Source: Arenicola marina | Taxonomy: Eukaryota > Annelida > Polychaeta > Arenicolidae | DNA length: 64,000 nucleotides | Direction of reading: 5' to 3' | NCBI GenBank assembly: GCA_964019135.1 | Contig: OZ025249.1 | Coordinates: forward strand, 33,927,759-33,991,758 | In this document: in pieces, positions 1 to 12,478 of the stretch | Layout of the letters: every line of letters begins with the position of its first letter | How positions within the stretch are numbered: the stretch's first letter is position 1 | Program-made: the position numbers and the translations under genes | Notes under the pieces: model-generated | Database searches by the model: none | Seen by the model: the letters and a program-made list of their open reading frames with translations, nothing else | What the model was told of the DNA's origin: nothing

Positions 1-438
1 AATATAGCAAGATACTTATTGTACCATTTTGAAAAAGTTATAATTAAGAGAGAACTATTTTCCTTTGTTCGCCTGATACCGTGTGTTACTAGAGGCTTAG
101 GCACTAATTTGTAGAAATGCGCGGCGCATTTGTCCTATCAATTTGCTCAGCGCCGGCCTGGCGAGCGAGTATGAAAATGCATTGAGGAAGTAGACAAGAG
201 AGATATTAATGGAGCCCTAGCGGAGTGAGTCGGAGGCAGAGAGTGTGCTAGAGTGTCTAGTCAGTCAGTCTAGCTAGTCATGGTGGGTGAGGTGGGGGGG
301 GGGGGGGTGAACGGGGGGGATGGCATCTCGCCTAATAATGGGAGGTCGTCACAGTCTTAGCTGGGGGTAAGTTTAGCTAGGTATAATGTCTTAGTTAGCA
401 ATGACTTGAATGGTTGGGGAGGGCTCTTTAGCTAGGGA
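1..438. other. Intergenic, no gene seen
   Basis: No coding signal on either strand. It contains a G homopolymer of about 15 bases near 294-308, one of many long G or C runs in this window. Confidence 0.6.
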
Positions 439-733
439 TATGTGAGCGGTTAGACAGTTGATAAACCAGAATGTGGTTGTCTCATGATTGACTGTCAGTG
501 TCAGGCGATTTGATGTGTTGCGCGGGGTTTTCCATGTCGTATGACGTAATAATCATCATGACTCGCATGTCTGCGCGCGGTATCTATGGTTACGTAACAA
601 CGCTCCTGGCTCAGTTTGTCGCAGAAATGTAAACATCGATGATTTGCCTCAAAATACAACGCTTCCAGCAGTCTCATCGAATAGACCACATGCATTATGG
701 AGAGATAAATGTCTTATCTTTAACTATATTATG
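439..733 (+). mobile_element. Truncated copy of the 795-bp TIR element (family A)
   Basis: This stretch matches 7486-7805 at high identity in the same orientation. Shared blocks include the segment around CATGTCGTATGACGTAATAA and the run ending at GTCTTATCTTTAA. It lacks the left terminal part of the complete element, and a short internal segment of the full copy (around 7650-7675) is missing. It is also complementary to 2701-2830. It looks like a decayed non-autonomous DNA transposon. Confidence 0.7.
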
Positions 734-2700
734 AGCGCGTTTGTTTATTTTCAACAGGTTTAAGTTTAAACAAACCTTATGTGACAGGGTCAGTTTTTAT
801 GGTATTTCGGATTTGCAGAGGTGACACCTAGTGGTGCTCTGTGATAATATGTTGCTTAAAAGTGTCGCCATCTATTGGTATCCTCTTTTTTGTTATGTGC
901 TGCCATCTGGCGAGGCACCGCCCGTGAACATCCGTTTCCGCCTAGAGAGATGCCCTTGGTCTCAAGTTGCTCGACGAGCAAGACGTGTTTTGCTTACAGA
1001 CTCGCATCAACAGTTTTAGCCATTTGTCCATTTTGCCGTCACTCAGGTTAGTTTGTGGTACATTCCAGACGACGTTATATCACTCGTTATAGCTATTTTG
1101 AACTGTATTTCTAATATTAAAGACAATTCTTAGTCAGTTTTAAGCGTGGAAATATACCACGTGGGTATGCCGCTTTAGGTCTCGAGCATTTGACAAAGCC
1201 GGTTGATTTAACTTTTAGGTGTTACATTTAGATTTTTGTTCAGTTCTGCTACGAATATATCAGTGTTATTTTGGTGATATGTGTCACTTATCTAAGGTAG
1301 TGACTTATGGTAAAAAAGGAGGGTATTTTTAAAAAGCGATATGACATTAGCATTTCAACAATTTGACACTTGTTGTAACTTTATGGTTTAGACCTTTAAT
1401 TTAATGCCTATGGCCATGACTTGTCAGTCTTGTGTTCATTTATATATATACAGACTGCACTTTACTTAAAGTGTGAACATGGTAATTCATGTGGCTTGTG
1501 GTTCGTGGCAAATGGTATTTTGGGTTTATGTAGTAGTATTTTGGTCAAGTTTGTGAATGCCATTTTATCCTTGGGACCAAGGCGCCAATGATAATCCTGT
1601 CCCGGAATGATAGATGTCTATGGTATTTCACATGATGTATTACACACATTTACAGAGCTGTGGTGCAGCAACGTGCAGCAGTGTCAACTTTAAATTAAAC
1701 ACCCGCTGGAGATGCGGTAAGTGACATAATATCACTTTAGTTTAACTATGTCGAGTATTTCATTTTTATGTTATTTTATGGAGGAGTAATTTCCATAATA
1801 ATGCAGTTATCAGGGTATGGGATTACTACATTTATATTATATTGTGTATGAGAAATCTCCAGAATTGAGTGGTCTCTATCATCGTTGGTTAATTTTATGT
1901 GTCGTAATATGAGAATATGGTTCTGTTTAATTTCATTCTTAAATGGAGAATGCTCTTTCTAAAATTAAGCATTTATATTGCTTCATTCATTACTTTAGGG
2001 ATATTGATACTGGCTTTTAAACTAGTATGTCTGATGATATAGATTATATCTGGACTTTGTTGTAATGAATAATTTGCATCAGTTTAATTTGAAAATTAAT
2101 TATTTCGTACTTAATATATGCATTGGAGAGCGATGTCATATAACGTTGTCCTGCTACAATACAAATTAAATTGTATAATACAGCAACTAATTCGAACCGG
2201 ATCTGTTGTGTTTTAAAGAGTTTTGATTATTTCGTAATTTCATTTGTTCATTCATCCTTTTTTATGTAATCATCTCGCCTTCGAAGCTCACTGCCAAAAG
2301 TTGTTAATATTCATTGAAATTAAGCTTCTATGTGTATGTTTTATTGATTTTGCATCCTGTCTTTACAGGGTGTTTGGTTTATGTTATAAATAAACTCCGG
2401 AACGGTCCATTCTGTTGATTCTCTTATGTCAGCGCCCTCGCACATCCACTCTGTTACACTTAAATGTAAACCTGTTCAAGCACGTTTTTTTATTCTCAAC
2501 AAAAATGAAACCTCAACAAGTTTACTTCAACTTTGTCAACAAGTTCAACCTTCTTGACACATTGGTTTACATCATGACGTCAACATATTCCACGGAAACC
2601 CCAACACAATAAATGCATTTTTTTTTATCCTCAACACGTTTAGCTTGAAGATTCTTCAACACGGCTAAACGTAAACATTAAACCTTCAACAGGTTGAGAA
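734..2700. other. Intergenic, AT-rich, no gene seen
   Basis: Stops are dense in all frames and no splice-consistent coding block was found. Sequence between 2410 and 2700 has several loosely repeated CAACA-rich segments but no clear period. Confidence 0.55.
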
Positions 2701-3053
2701 TAATGATTATTACGTCATACGACATGGAAATCCCCGCGCAACACATTAGATCGCCCGACACTGACAGTCAATCATGAGACAACCACATTCTGGTTTATCA
2801 ACTGTCTAACCACTCATATATGACATAAATCTACTCGGATGGTTATAATTCTGATATGCGCAGAACTTCAGTGGTTAGTTGTGCAGCCAAGGACAGCTTT
2901 AGCCGATCTTCTGTGTGAGGCGAGTGAAGGCCAACCACCGGAAGGTAGGCAGCACGTACAGGCCGTTAGGCGTTGATGCTAGGCACTGACGTACAGCATA
3001 AGTTTCCCTGTCTCGTGGGGTCTCGATAAGATCCCGTAGTGACTGTACAGCCC
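2701..3053 (-). mobile_element. Partial inverted copy of the 795-bp TIR element (family A)
   Basis: Reverse complement of roughly 7253-7605. Its right edge is the element terminus ACTGTACAGCCC followed by TA at 3054-3055, as in the complete copy. The other end is cut within the shared TAATAATCAT block. Together with 439-575 it forms an inverted repeat around about 2.1 kb of unrelated sequence. Confidence 0.75.
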
Positions 3054-5284
3054 TATAACGCAGTGGGTCTGTGCCATTAAAATGACGCGCAGGCCACAGG
3101 TTGCCGCCATGTGCTGAAATGTATACTTAAAAAAGTCTTAAGGGAAACGATGTCGTGTTTGATTGTACGTCATATGGTGTGGTGAATTGACAGGTCTCCA
3201 GGTCAAACTGTCGCTGTGAAAGAATGCAAAAGGTTAAGGGCTTTTCTCTGTTTAGTTGGATCAGCGCATGCCATGCTTCATTGGAATGTGGCAAGCCGCA
3301 CTTGACGGTACGAGAATGGTTTAATTCGGGTAGGATCTTATGTGCTCCTTCAAAGGTATTGAGATTACATATTATACCAGCCCATGGTTCGGACCAAAAG
3401 TTATTATCACGCATACCGCGCTTGGGGCTGCAACTTGAAGGGGGTAGGATTACATTTATGGAAAAGTGTATTACTTTACAGGCAGCGAGTGTATTTTTAT
3501 GGTATGGAAGTGTGGGTAAGTTCTACGGGAGCGTGTCGTTCAGACAGCACTAGTGTACATAGCCAGTGGTCTTTTCTTCTTCATTCAGAATTTGTGGAGC
3601 TTTTTAAAGAAGGGTGAATGTATTTTTGTATATATGTATATTCGTTATTGCCATTTTATCACAACGTATTGGAAAAACGTACTCTACAACCATCTTTTTT
3701 GCGACATGGTGTTCCTGTAGTTAAATATTGGCAATTCACTACTGTGAAGTTAAGGTTGATCAATCGTCATTACTAATTACCAGCATACGTTGATAATTAG
3801 GATTTTTTGCATACGATCGTTAAAGATAGTACATGCGCTGATCAATCACGTATAAGAGAACATATATAGGGGGGTATATTGTAATTATTTCAAAACGATC
3901 ACCATGAAAGGCGCCCTCACGTAAATTCACTGTTCATTTTGTTGGAAGTTGTGACCAATGGAGGTCAGTGGAGTTGGAAGTCCACTCGATACTGTCAGTC
4001 AGCACACGGCGGCCCTATCTATAATAGCACGAGCGCTCACCTCCATTGGTCACAATCAGTACTGTTTCAGACAAATATTGCTCTCTTGGGGGCCGAAATT
4101 AAAATAAATCATTAAAATAAGGACATGTAAGGTTCCAAGTAGAAGTTTCCAAGGGATATACCCGGGAAGGGGTGGGGGGGCGGGGAGAGCGATACCCCAT
4201 ATTCCATCGTTTATGAAAGCAGGTGCCAGTTTCAATAGATATCTGAAACAGAAGTTATTGCCTCGTATATTGACCCCCGTCAACAGACACAGCGATCGAG
4301 GCACAGCGTGGAACGTGAATTAGGCCTATGCTGACACACTGGTTCGCCCTACTAAACATGGCAGAGCGACTTCCTGCGCCTATGAATTTAAAGTATGTTG
4401 GACAACAGTCTGATAAACGATGTGTGACTGCATATATATAACGCGTTTGTTCCCTAATGGGATTACGTTATTATTCCGCATTTTTAGATATTAGGGGTCT
4501 GGAAGGTTGGATCCAGCGTAAATTTGTCAAAATTCGCCGGGTCAGCGTTTGAGTTTTCGTATAACGGTGTCGCTGTCGGAAATTTTGAATTTTGAAATGT
4601 TCCTTGTCGAAATTTGGATGCCAGTGTCGATTGACAGTGTCGAATCTGCAATGTCGCTTGTCGTCATTTACCCCTTCCATACCCCTGATATTGTAGTTAC
4701 TAACGTTATACACTGTGTATAAGCGACATGTGTCCGTACTTACCGCCCCGAGCAACCGCCATCCGGCAAAAGGCGCACGTTCTATGTGAGGTCCGGTTTG
4801 CCACTGCTGCATATTCCCATTATAGAAACCCAGAGTGTCGCTGCTTACAGGCTAGCAATGACCACCAGTCTCCAGCCACCCACAGTTGGACCAAGTCTGC
4901 TTCTGATTTTGTAATGTCTGCCCGACCTCCTTCCCGAAAATGTTGGCTGTGGAATCTGGTGGATCGAGTGAGTCCGTTTTTCGCTACCAGTCAGCGCAGG
5001 CTGGGGGTTGTGGGGCCTAACTTGGGGGCAAACCGGTCTGTACTTAGGCCTACTATAAGCGGTTGTCAAGTCAGACACCGATGTACTAATATCAAAGAGT
5101 GCAATACATGTCAAAATACGAATATGTGACTTCCAAATAGTGTTCGGAATCGGTCACGACGTCTTTCGCACGCCGGTGTTAGTCGTTCGTCGCCAGACTC
5201 GTTCACAGCAAGAGGTTAGGAATACCCGTCAGGAGCCCCACAGCATCAAGCATAGCATCGATCGCCAGACACTGTGACTAGCCA
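3054..5284. other. Intergenic, no gene seen
   Basis: Short open frames at 3127-3617 and 4471-5129 overlap on both strands and have no recognisable domain. A hairpin at 3948-4056 is listed separately. Confidence 0.55.
3948..4056. repeat. Short inverted repeat (hairpin)
   Basis: The arm TTGTGACCAATGGAGGT (about 3949-3965) is complementary to ACCTCCATTGGTCACAA (about 4040-4056), with about 70 bases between. The loop carries CAGCACACGGCGGCC, which also occurs near 5560-5575, so this may be the core of a small palindromic mobile element. Confidence 0.6.
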
Positions 5285-5395
5285 GAGGCGCATACCGCCT
5301 GGCGTACAAAACACAAAGCGGGGCGCATACCGCCTGGCGTACAAAACACAAAGCGGGGCGCATACCGCCTGGCGTACAAAACACAAAGCAGGGCA
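5285..5395. repeat. 35-bp tandem repeat, three copies
   Basis: Three nearly identical units containing CATACCGCCTGGCGTACAAA, with only small changes between units. No function is apparent. Confidence 0.85.
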
Positions 5396-5710
5396 CTCCC
5401 TAGGCTCCGAAGCAGCGAACCTTCGGTTAGTACACTACCTCCCCAGCGCGCCACGTAGCGGCCGGTGGGCGGTGGAGGAGATTGATATCACACACACACA
5501 TACCACGAGCTCTCCCGTTATGCGATCTCAATTGTTGATCACAATCCCTATTGTGTCCGTCAGCACACGGCGGCCATATATATCTATCTAAACTAATAAA
5601 ATGAAGCTGTCTGTCCCACTATGCCGCGGCATGCTAGACCCCATTGGCACCAGAACCTACGCCATGAGAACCTATTAATATCCAGCCGTCGCTCTTAGAT
5701 GTGTCAAAGC

Positions 5711-6277
5711 TAGCCCTGGTACATGCCTCTCTGGAATGTTGGTGTTTTAGGCCACTTTTGTGCACATACAGGCTAAATTGGGCCAAGGAACCTCCCGGGA
5801 CGATGAAGGATGAAGGAATGAAACATGCCCCAGATTAGGTGCCCGAGCCCGGATTCGAACTCAGGACCTATTGATCTGCGGTCTAGTGCGCTAACCACTA
5901 CACCAGGGAGGTCCCGTCATGCCTCTCTGACCACGCCCGTAAACGGAGCCTGGCAGCGAGTGCTCACGCTAAGTTTGTTTACTTCCGGCGAGCGGCGGAA
6001 CATTCAAAACGAAGCGAGAGGTGAAAAAAATCGCCCGGATTACAAGAAAATACGTTACCAAGCAAAGAAATGAAAGTGCGACGAAAGTCCAAAAAGCTTT
6101 AGGAACGTCGTGGCGCACATTGGCGGGTAGGCACTGCATATTTTTTCTGTTATGAACTTCAACTTGAGCCACCGGTCCGCGATTTCTGCCGATTTCTTGT
6201 TTTCGGCCGTTTCAGCGGCATGGCTCTCACCTTAGCTCCGTTTACGGGCGTGGTCAGAGAGGCATGTACCAGGGCTA
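5711..6277. mobile_element. TIR element (family B) with 9-bp target duplication, interrupted by a SINE
   Basis: The ends are long inverted repeats: TAGCCCTGGTACATGCCTCT at the left and its complement at 6258-6277. The inverted match continues inward through ACCACGCCCGTAAACGGAGC, read across the nested SINE. The flanks are the 9-bp direct repeat TGTCAAAGC (5702-5710 and 6278-6286). Without the SINE the element is about 370 bp and non-coding. A second copy is at 58962-59409. A 9-bp duplication would fit Mutator-like elements; hAT-like is an alternative. Confidence 0.85.
5734..5917 (-). mobile_element. tRNA-derived SINE inserted in family B element
   Basis: On the minus strand the element begins with a tRNA-like head. 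The pol III B box GGTTCGAATCC would read GAGTTCGAATCC here, and an A-box-like segment lies about 40 bases upstream. A direct repeat CATGCCTCTCTG (5722-5733 and 5918-5929) flanks it, as expected for target-primed retrotransposition. It is nearly identical to the copy at 36611-36803 and related to 22349-22533. Confidence 0.88.
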
Positions 6278-6420
6278 TGTCAAAGCTATCACATGTGTCA
6301 ACACAACCGCTGCGTGCTTATCACCTTATCCCGCGGCCTGCGGCGGGCTACCTGGCTTGGTGCCAACAGTAATAATATTTCTCCCAACGCCTTTTCGCCC
6401 AAACCGTCATCAAAACAAAC

Positions 6421-7252
6421 AAATCCCGTACTGTCTCGCTTCCACAACTTCCCATTAGTAGCAAGAGAACGAACTCCGCCCGGGAAACTCTGCCCGGGAA
6501 ACCTATAATACGCTGCTCTTAACATCAGTCACGGCACTATCCAATTCCACGCACACCAACCAGGGTTAATGGACTCCTCTCTGCTCATCCCCCACACCCA
6601 TCCACCCGACTCCTGCAGCCCCACGCCCCGTCGACATTCATCAGACTCCGGCTTTACTGGCCCGCCCCCTCGCCCACCGGCACCCACTAGACTTAAGGTT
6701 TATGCACTTCTGTTTTTGTTCGTACCCTCTACTGACTTAACGACAACAGCTATCGTTCACCAACTTTTATGGAAATGTGGCATGTCCGAGCCTCTACAAT
6801 TTTCAAGTATTATTGTATCCAGTACAGAATACGCAAATTGCAGCTAAAGCACGCTGACAAAAATGTGTACATGGCGTATATGTATCTCAGTTGGAATAAC
6901 AACAACATGTCTAGATGCAATCTGTACCAATATGGTACCGGAAGCGTAACGTTAAAGACCGACGTACAGAAACAATTCTAATTATCGTATATGTTGAAAT
7001 TATAACATTCATTTGTAATCAACAAACATGCGCAAAATAACTGAGCGGACGCGTGTCGTTAAAGACCGACGTACAGAAACAATTCTAATTATCATATATG
7101 TTGAAATTATCCTTAACATTTATGTCCCGTTATTCAGTAGCTCCCGGTCAATATTATTATCGATATTATTTCTGCCCAATGTCTACCTTCTGCCTGCTAC
7201 TATTTGACGTATAAACCTAAATACTGTCATACTGTTATTTCTTTCGCTTATA
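6421..7252. other. Intergenic with a short tandem duplication
   Basis: A block of about 60 bases containing AAAGACCGACGTACAGAAAC occurs at about 6952-7005 and again at about 7050-7105. No gene is seen in the remainder. Confidence 0.6.
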
Positions 7253-8047
7253 GGGCTGTACAGTCACTTCGGGATCTTATCGAGACCCCACGAGACTGAG
7301 ATACCTATGCTCTACGTCAATGCCTAGCATCAATAGCCTGTACGTGCTGCCTACCTTCCGGTTGTTTGCCTTCACTCGCCTCACACACAAGATCGGCTAC
7401 AGCTGTCCTTGGAAGCACAAGTAACCACTGAAGTTATGTGCATATCCGGATTATAACCATCCGAGTAGATTTATGTAATGTATGAGCGGTTAGGCAGTTG
7501 ATAAACCAGAATGCGGTTGTCTCATGGGTGACTGTCAGTGTCAGGCGATCTAATGTGCTGCGCGGGGTTTTCCATGTCGTATGACGTAATAATCATCATG
7601 ACGCGCGTGTCTGCGCGCGGTATCTATGGTTACGTATCAACGCTCCTTATATGGACTGAGCAGGTGAGGACACTGGTGCTTCGTTTGTCGTAGAACTGTA
7701 AACATCGATGATATGGCTCAAAATACAACGCTTTCAACAGTCTCATCGAACGGACCACATGCATTATGGAGAGATAAATGTCTTATCTTTAATTATATTA
7801 TGATTTTATGGTTAGCCATGCCTAGACCAAAGCAAACAAAAAATAGTTTGACACCCACATGATTCTTCACGCACAAACCGCGCAGCCGGCCGGTTCCCAA
7901 CACTAAAACGTTGACTACAATGAGTGCGAGTCACGCAGTTGCAGCAAGGCACCAGCGTGATGCGCACTCGTTCTAAGAGCACGTGTTTTTTTGTTGGTCC
8001 CCAAAAGACCTAAACCGGAAATAGAACCCGCGAGAACTGTACAGCCC
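7253..8047 (+). mobile_element. Complete 795-bp TIR element (family A), non-autonomous
   Basis: Terminal inverted repeats GGGCTGTACAGT (7253-7264) and ACTGTACAGCCC (8036-8047) are directly flanked by TA at 7251-7252 and 8048-8049. Partial relatives lie at 439-733 and 2701-3053. No transposase frame is present. TA flanks are the hallmark of Tc1/mariner-type insertion, so a MITE mobilised by such a transposase is the simplest reading; other TA-targeting families are possible. Confidence 0.82.
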
Positions 8048-8067
8048 TATTACTACGAACGCTAGTA

Positions 8068-8330
8068 GTCTAATAAAATGAAGCTATCTGTCTGTCTGGC
8101 TGGCTGTCTGTCCCACCATGCGCCCGATGCACCCGCTGCATGCACCAGCACATTGGCACCAGTGCCAACACTAATAACATTTGTCTCAACGCCTTATCGC
8201 CGAATTCAACACGTACATATCAGATATCTGTGTCAAGCCGGTAGTCATACTGGTAGCAATGCCCAAACCGTCATCAAAGCAACATCTCACACCCGCTAGA
8301 CACCAATTACCGCAGTGTCCAATTTTGCAG
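8068..8330 (+). repeat. Dispersed repeat (family C), second copy
   Basis: This stretch begins with TAATAAAATGAAGCTATCTG and a CTGT/CTGG-rich stretch. It then carries the GTGCCAACACTAATAACATT and CAAACCGTCATCAAA blocks that also occur at 6358-6415. The extent at the right is uncertain. Confidence 0.55.
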
Positions 8331-10091
8331 CCAATTCTTCGATTTTCGGCTTACGTCGGTGTGTTTGGTGTGTCTCTATGCCTGTCTGTGTGTCTCTCTG
8401 TAAGGTAACACATAATATTTCGAATGCCTTAAGATGTCGACTTGAAAATTCACAAACAGATGCAGACTAGCCATCGTCAGGCTAAGTTCGTTGATGGGCC
8501 ATGCAGGTCAAAGTTCAAGGGCACAGGAATTTGTCGAAATTAGGTAACCATTGAAAGATAGGACCAAAAATCGAGAAGATCGCTATAACGTTCAGTTTTC
8601 ATTTAATCACGCTCAAAATTATTTCACGTGTTAGGCATGTTATTACCTTGTATGCGTATGTTTAAGTTTTGCAAAACGCCGACATAGTTTTTGTGCAAAC
8701 AATTTAAAATGGGACCAAAAAAGGCGGGATTTGGGCGGGAAACTGGTCTCCTCAATTTCTCCATGAAGAGGCCGAGTCAAACATGCGACACCTTGCGTGG
8801 GACATAACAATAAAATTTGGGCGTAAAGGTCACGCTTCCAAGGTCAAGGTCACAACAAGGTCAACGTCACGAAACATGTTTTCCCGCATAACTCCGTTAA
8901 TATTGGGCCTAGAGATCCGCTGTTTATTTGAGAGTATTTTTCACAGAGAGGCGTTATTGGCTCATATTTCCGGATACTGAACGTTTTTGGTGTAATCGGC
9001 CAATCTAGTTTTAGTGTCGTTACAATTGTTAAAAAAATCGCTGTGACAAGATGAAAGCAGGTAGGTGACCCATATGTGGGGTAATATGTACCAATGTTAG
9101 TGACATCATGTGTGCCAAATGGCATCGAAATCGAACCAGTGGTTTCGACGCTAGAAAATAATAACGCTTGAACATGAAGCCTCGATACGCCAAATGACGG
9201 ACTGGGGCGATGACATTTCGGCCTATTACTCGGTCGATATTGCAGTCGCAGTCGGTACTAAATTGTTTAAGTTGCACCACTGTCATCCTAGATGGCCCAT
9301 ATGTGGTGGAATATGTACCAAAGACAATGTACGAAGTGACAGGTTGGTTGGTTATTCAGGACGCTTTAACCACTTTTGGTCATATGGCGTCAATGGGAGA
9401 AGGAAGAGAGAGAGGAGCCATGTCCCCTACTCTTTACCTCTGTAACGTCTGCAACCTCGCGTTAAAAGACGTTTTGCATTTTGAAGGGCTATATAACTCA
9501 TTTGATATTTGACCTAGGGAGCCCAGATTTGACATAAAGCGAGAGAAAAATGTAAAGTAGATGTGGATAAATTGCTATAGAATTTATCTAGGACGCTTTG
9601 TTTGGCGGCTAGAGCGCTCGGAAGAGGTGCACCCCCCGATCAACACAATCGTCTTTCTCTACCTGCCATTGGTTGTATGAGGCACGGATCCAGGAACCCT
9701 CGCCCCCTGGATCCGCCACTGCCTATGCGGGTGGTGATCGGGCTCCCGGCTTAATCCATGGTGGCTATGAGGAACAACGGGCGACCTCTGCTGGGAGAGT
9801 GGGTGTTGGTGTTCGCTGAGCACTGGGCCATCTCATCCGCCAGAGGGCGTCATATCTGCGAAAATTCGGAGGTCCGCGCTGTCGTACAAGCCACGCTATA
9901 GGACTGCGGGCCAACAACGTTCAAGATGTGAACTAGTAGAACATCTAGCGGAACTTACACGCGCACGTTATGACGCTGACGCAGTCTTAACCAAGCAAAC
10001 TGAGCAACGTCATTCTTCCCATGCCTTCTTCCATCGTGTATGAGCTTGATGTCTGAGGCATCATCCTTGTGATTGTGGCTTTATGGGGTAC
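8331..10091. other. Intergenic, probable degraded repeats, no gene seen
   Basis: A stretch at 8840-8875 carries clustered AGGTCA-type half-sites (CAAGGTCAAGGTCACAACAA), a pattern common in dispersed invertebrate repeats. CCCATATGTGG followed by AATATGTACCAA occurs twice (about 9068 and 9296). No coding evidence. Confidence 0.5.
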
Positions 10092-12478
10092 CGGGTGGGG
10101 AATGTTACGGGTTGAACAAGCCTGATGTCTGTGTGTGCGGTGGGTTTACTGGTTGAACAGGCCTGATGTCTGTGTGCGGTGGGTTTACTGGTTGAACAGG
10201 CCTGATGTCTGGGTGCAGTGGGTTTACTGGTTGAACAGGCCTGATGTCTGTGTGCGGTGGGTTTACTGGTTGAAAAGGGCTTATGTCTGTGTGCCACGGG
10301 TTTACTGGTTAAAGAGGCCTGATGTGTGTGTGCCATGGGTTTAACTGGTTGAACAGGCCTGCATGATGTCTGTGTGCCATGGGTTTAACTGGTTGAACAG
10401 GCCTGATGTCTGTGTGTGACGTGGGTTTACTGGCTGAACAGGTCTGATGTCTGTGTGTGACGTGGGTTTACTTGTTGAACAGGCCTGAGAACTGTGTGTG
10501 CCATGGGTTTACTGGTTAAACAGGTTTGATGTCTGTGTGCGATGGGTTTACTGGCTGAACAGGCCTGATGTCTGTGTGCGATGAGATTGCTAGTTGAACA
10601 GGCCTGATGTCTCTGTGCAGTGGGTTTACTTGTTGAACAGGCCTGAGGTCTGTGTGTGCCATGGGTTTACTGGTTAAACAGATTTGATGTCTGTGTGCGA
10701 TAGGTTTACTGGTTGAACAGGCCTGATGTCTGTGTGCGGTGGGTTTACTGGTTGAACAGGCCTGATGTCTGTGTGCGATGAGTTTACTGGTTGAACAGGA
10801 CTGATGTCTGTGTGCCATGGGTTTACTGGCTGAACAGGCCTGATGTCTGGGCGCGGTGGGTTTACTGGTTGAACAGGCCTGATGTCTGTGTGCGATGGGT
10901 TTACTGGTTGAACAGGCCTGATGTCTGTGCGGTGGGATTACTGGTTGAACAGGCCTGATGTCTGTGTGCGATGAAATTGCTAGTTGAACAGGCCTGATGT
11001 CTGTGTGCAGCGGGTTTACTGGTTGAACAGGCCTGATGTCTGTGTGCAGTGGGTTTACTTGTTGAACAGGCCTGATGTCTGTGTGCGGTGGGTTTACTGG
11101 TTGAACAGGCCTGATGTCTGTGTTCGGTGTGATTACTAGTTGAACAGGCCTAATGTCTGTGTGCGATAGGTTTACTGGTTGAACAGGCCTGATGTCTGTG
11201 TGCGGTGGGTTTACTGGTTGAACAGGCCTGATGTCTGTGTGCGATGAGTTTACTGGTTGAACAGGACTGATGTCTGTGTGCCATGGGTTTACTGGCTGAA
11301 CAGGCCTGATGTCTGGGCGCGGTGGGTTTACTGGTTGAACAGGCCTGATGTCTGTGTGCGGTGGGTTTACTGGTTGAACAGGCCTGATGTCTGTGTGCGG
11401 TGGGATTACTGGTTGAACAGGCCTGATGTCTGTGTGCGATGAAATTGCTAGTTGAACAGGCCTGATGTCTGTGTGCAGCGGGTTTACTGGTTGAACAGGC
11501 CTGATGTCTGTGTGCAGTGGGTTTACTTGTTGAACAGGCCTGATGTCTGTGTGCGGTGGGTTTACTGGTTGAACAGGCCTGATGTCTGTGTTCGGTGTGA
11601 TTACTAGTTGAACAGGCCTAATGTCTGTGTGCGATGGGTTTACTGGTTGAACAGGTCTGATGTCTGTGTGTGGTGGGTTTACTGGTTGAACAGGCCTAAT
11701 GTCTGTGTGCGATGGGTTTACTGGTTGAACAGGCCAGATGTCTGTGTGCGGTGGATTTACTAGTTGAACAGGCCTGATGTCTGTGTGCCATGGGTTTACT
11801 GGTTAAACAGGCATGATGTCTGTGTGCCATGGGTTTGCTGGTTGAACAGGCCTGATGTCTGTGTGCCATGGGTTTACTGGTTGAACAGGCCTGATGTCTG
11901 TGTGCCATGGGTTTACTGGTTGAACAGGCCTGATGTCTGTGTGCAGTGTGATTACTAGTTGAACAGGCCTGATGTCTGTGTGCGGTGAGTTTACTGGTTG
12001 AACAGGACTGATTTATGTGTGCGGTGGGATTACTGGTTGAACAGGCCTGATGTCTGGATGTGGCGGGTTTACTGGTTGAACAGGCCTGATGTCTGTTTGC
12101 CGTGGGTTTACTGGTTGAACAGGCCTGATGTCTGTGTGCGGTGAGTTTACTGGTTGAACAGGACTGATGTCTGTGTGCGGTGGGTTTACTGGTTGAAGTG
12201 GCCTGATGTTTGTGTGCGGTGTGATTACTAGTTGAACAGGCCTGATGTCTGTATGCGATGGGTTTACTGGTTGAACAGACTTGATGCCTGTGTGCGGTGT
12301 GATAACTAGTTGGACAGGCCTGATGTATGTGTTCGGTGGGTTGACTGGTTAAACAGGACTGATGCTTGTGTTCGGTGGGTTTACTGGTTGAACAGGCCTG
12401 ATGTTTGTGTGCGGTGGGTTTACTGGTTGAACAGGCCTGATGTTTGTGTGCGGTGGGTTTACTGCTTGAACAGGCCGG
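10092..12478. repeat. 39-bp minisatellite, about 61 units
   Basis: The unit contains TTTACTGGTTGAACAGGCCT and TGATGTCTGTGTGCGGTGG. Units differ by point changes (GCGG, GCGA, GCCA, GCAG variants) and a few indels. Because 39 is a multiple of three, several frames stay open on both strands, including a 276-codon minus-strand frame; I read these as artefacts. A 12-unit block is duplicated (see findings). Confidence 0.95.

Larger units (their letters stand above)
5590..6420 (+). repeat. Old dispersed repeat (family C), split by later insertions
   Basis: The left part (TAATAAAATGAAGCT and following, from about 5592) and the right part (GTGCCAACAGTAATAATATT and following, then CAAACCGTCATCAAA) correspond in order to 8068-8290. 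The break between the two halves coincides with the 5711-6277 insertion, so this older element was the landing site. Identity is moderate and the family is not recognised. Confidence 0.55.

Noticed and set aside
5822-5900. Functional tRNA gene at the B-box sequence
   Set aside because: The same tRNA-like head recurs with a shared non-tRNA body and target duplications, so it is a SINE.
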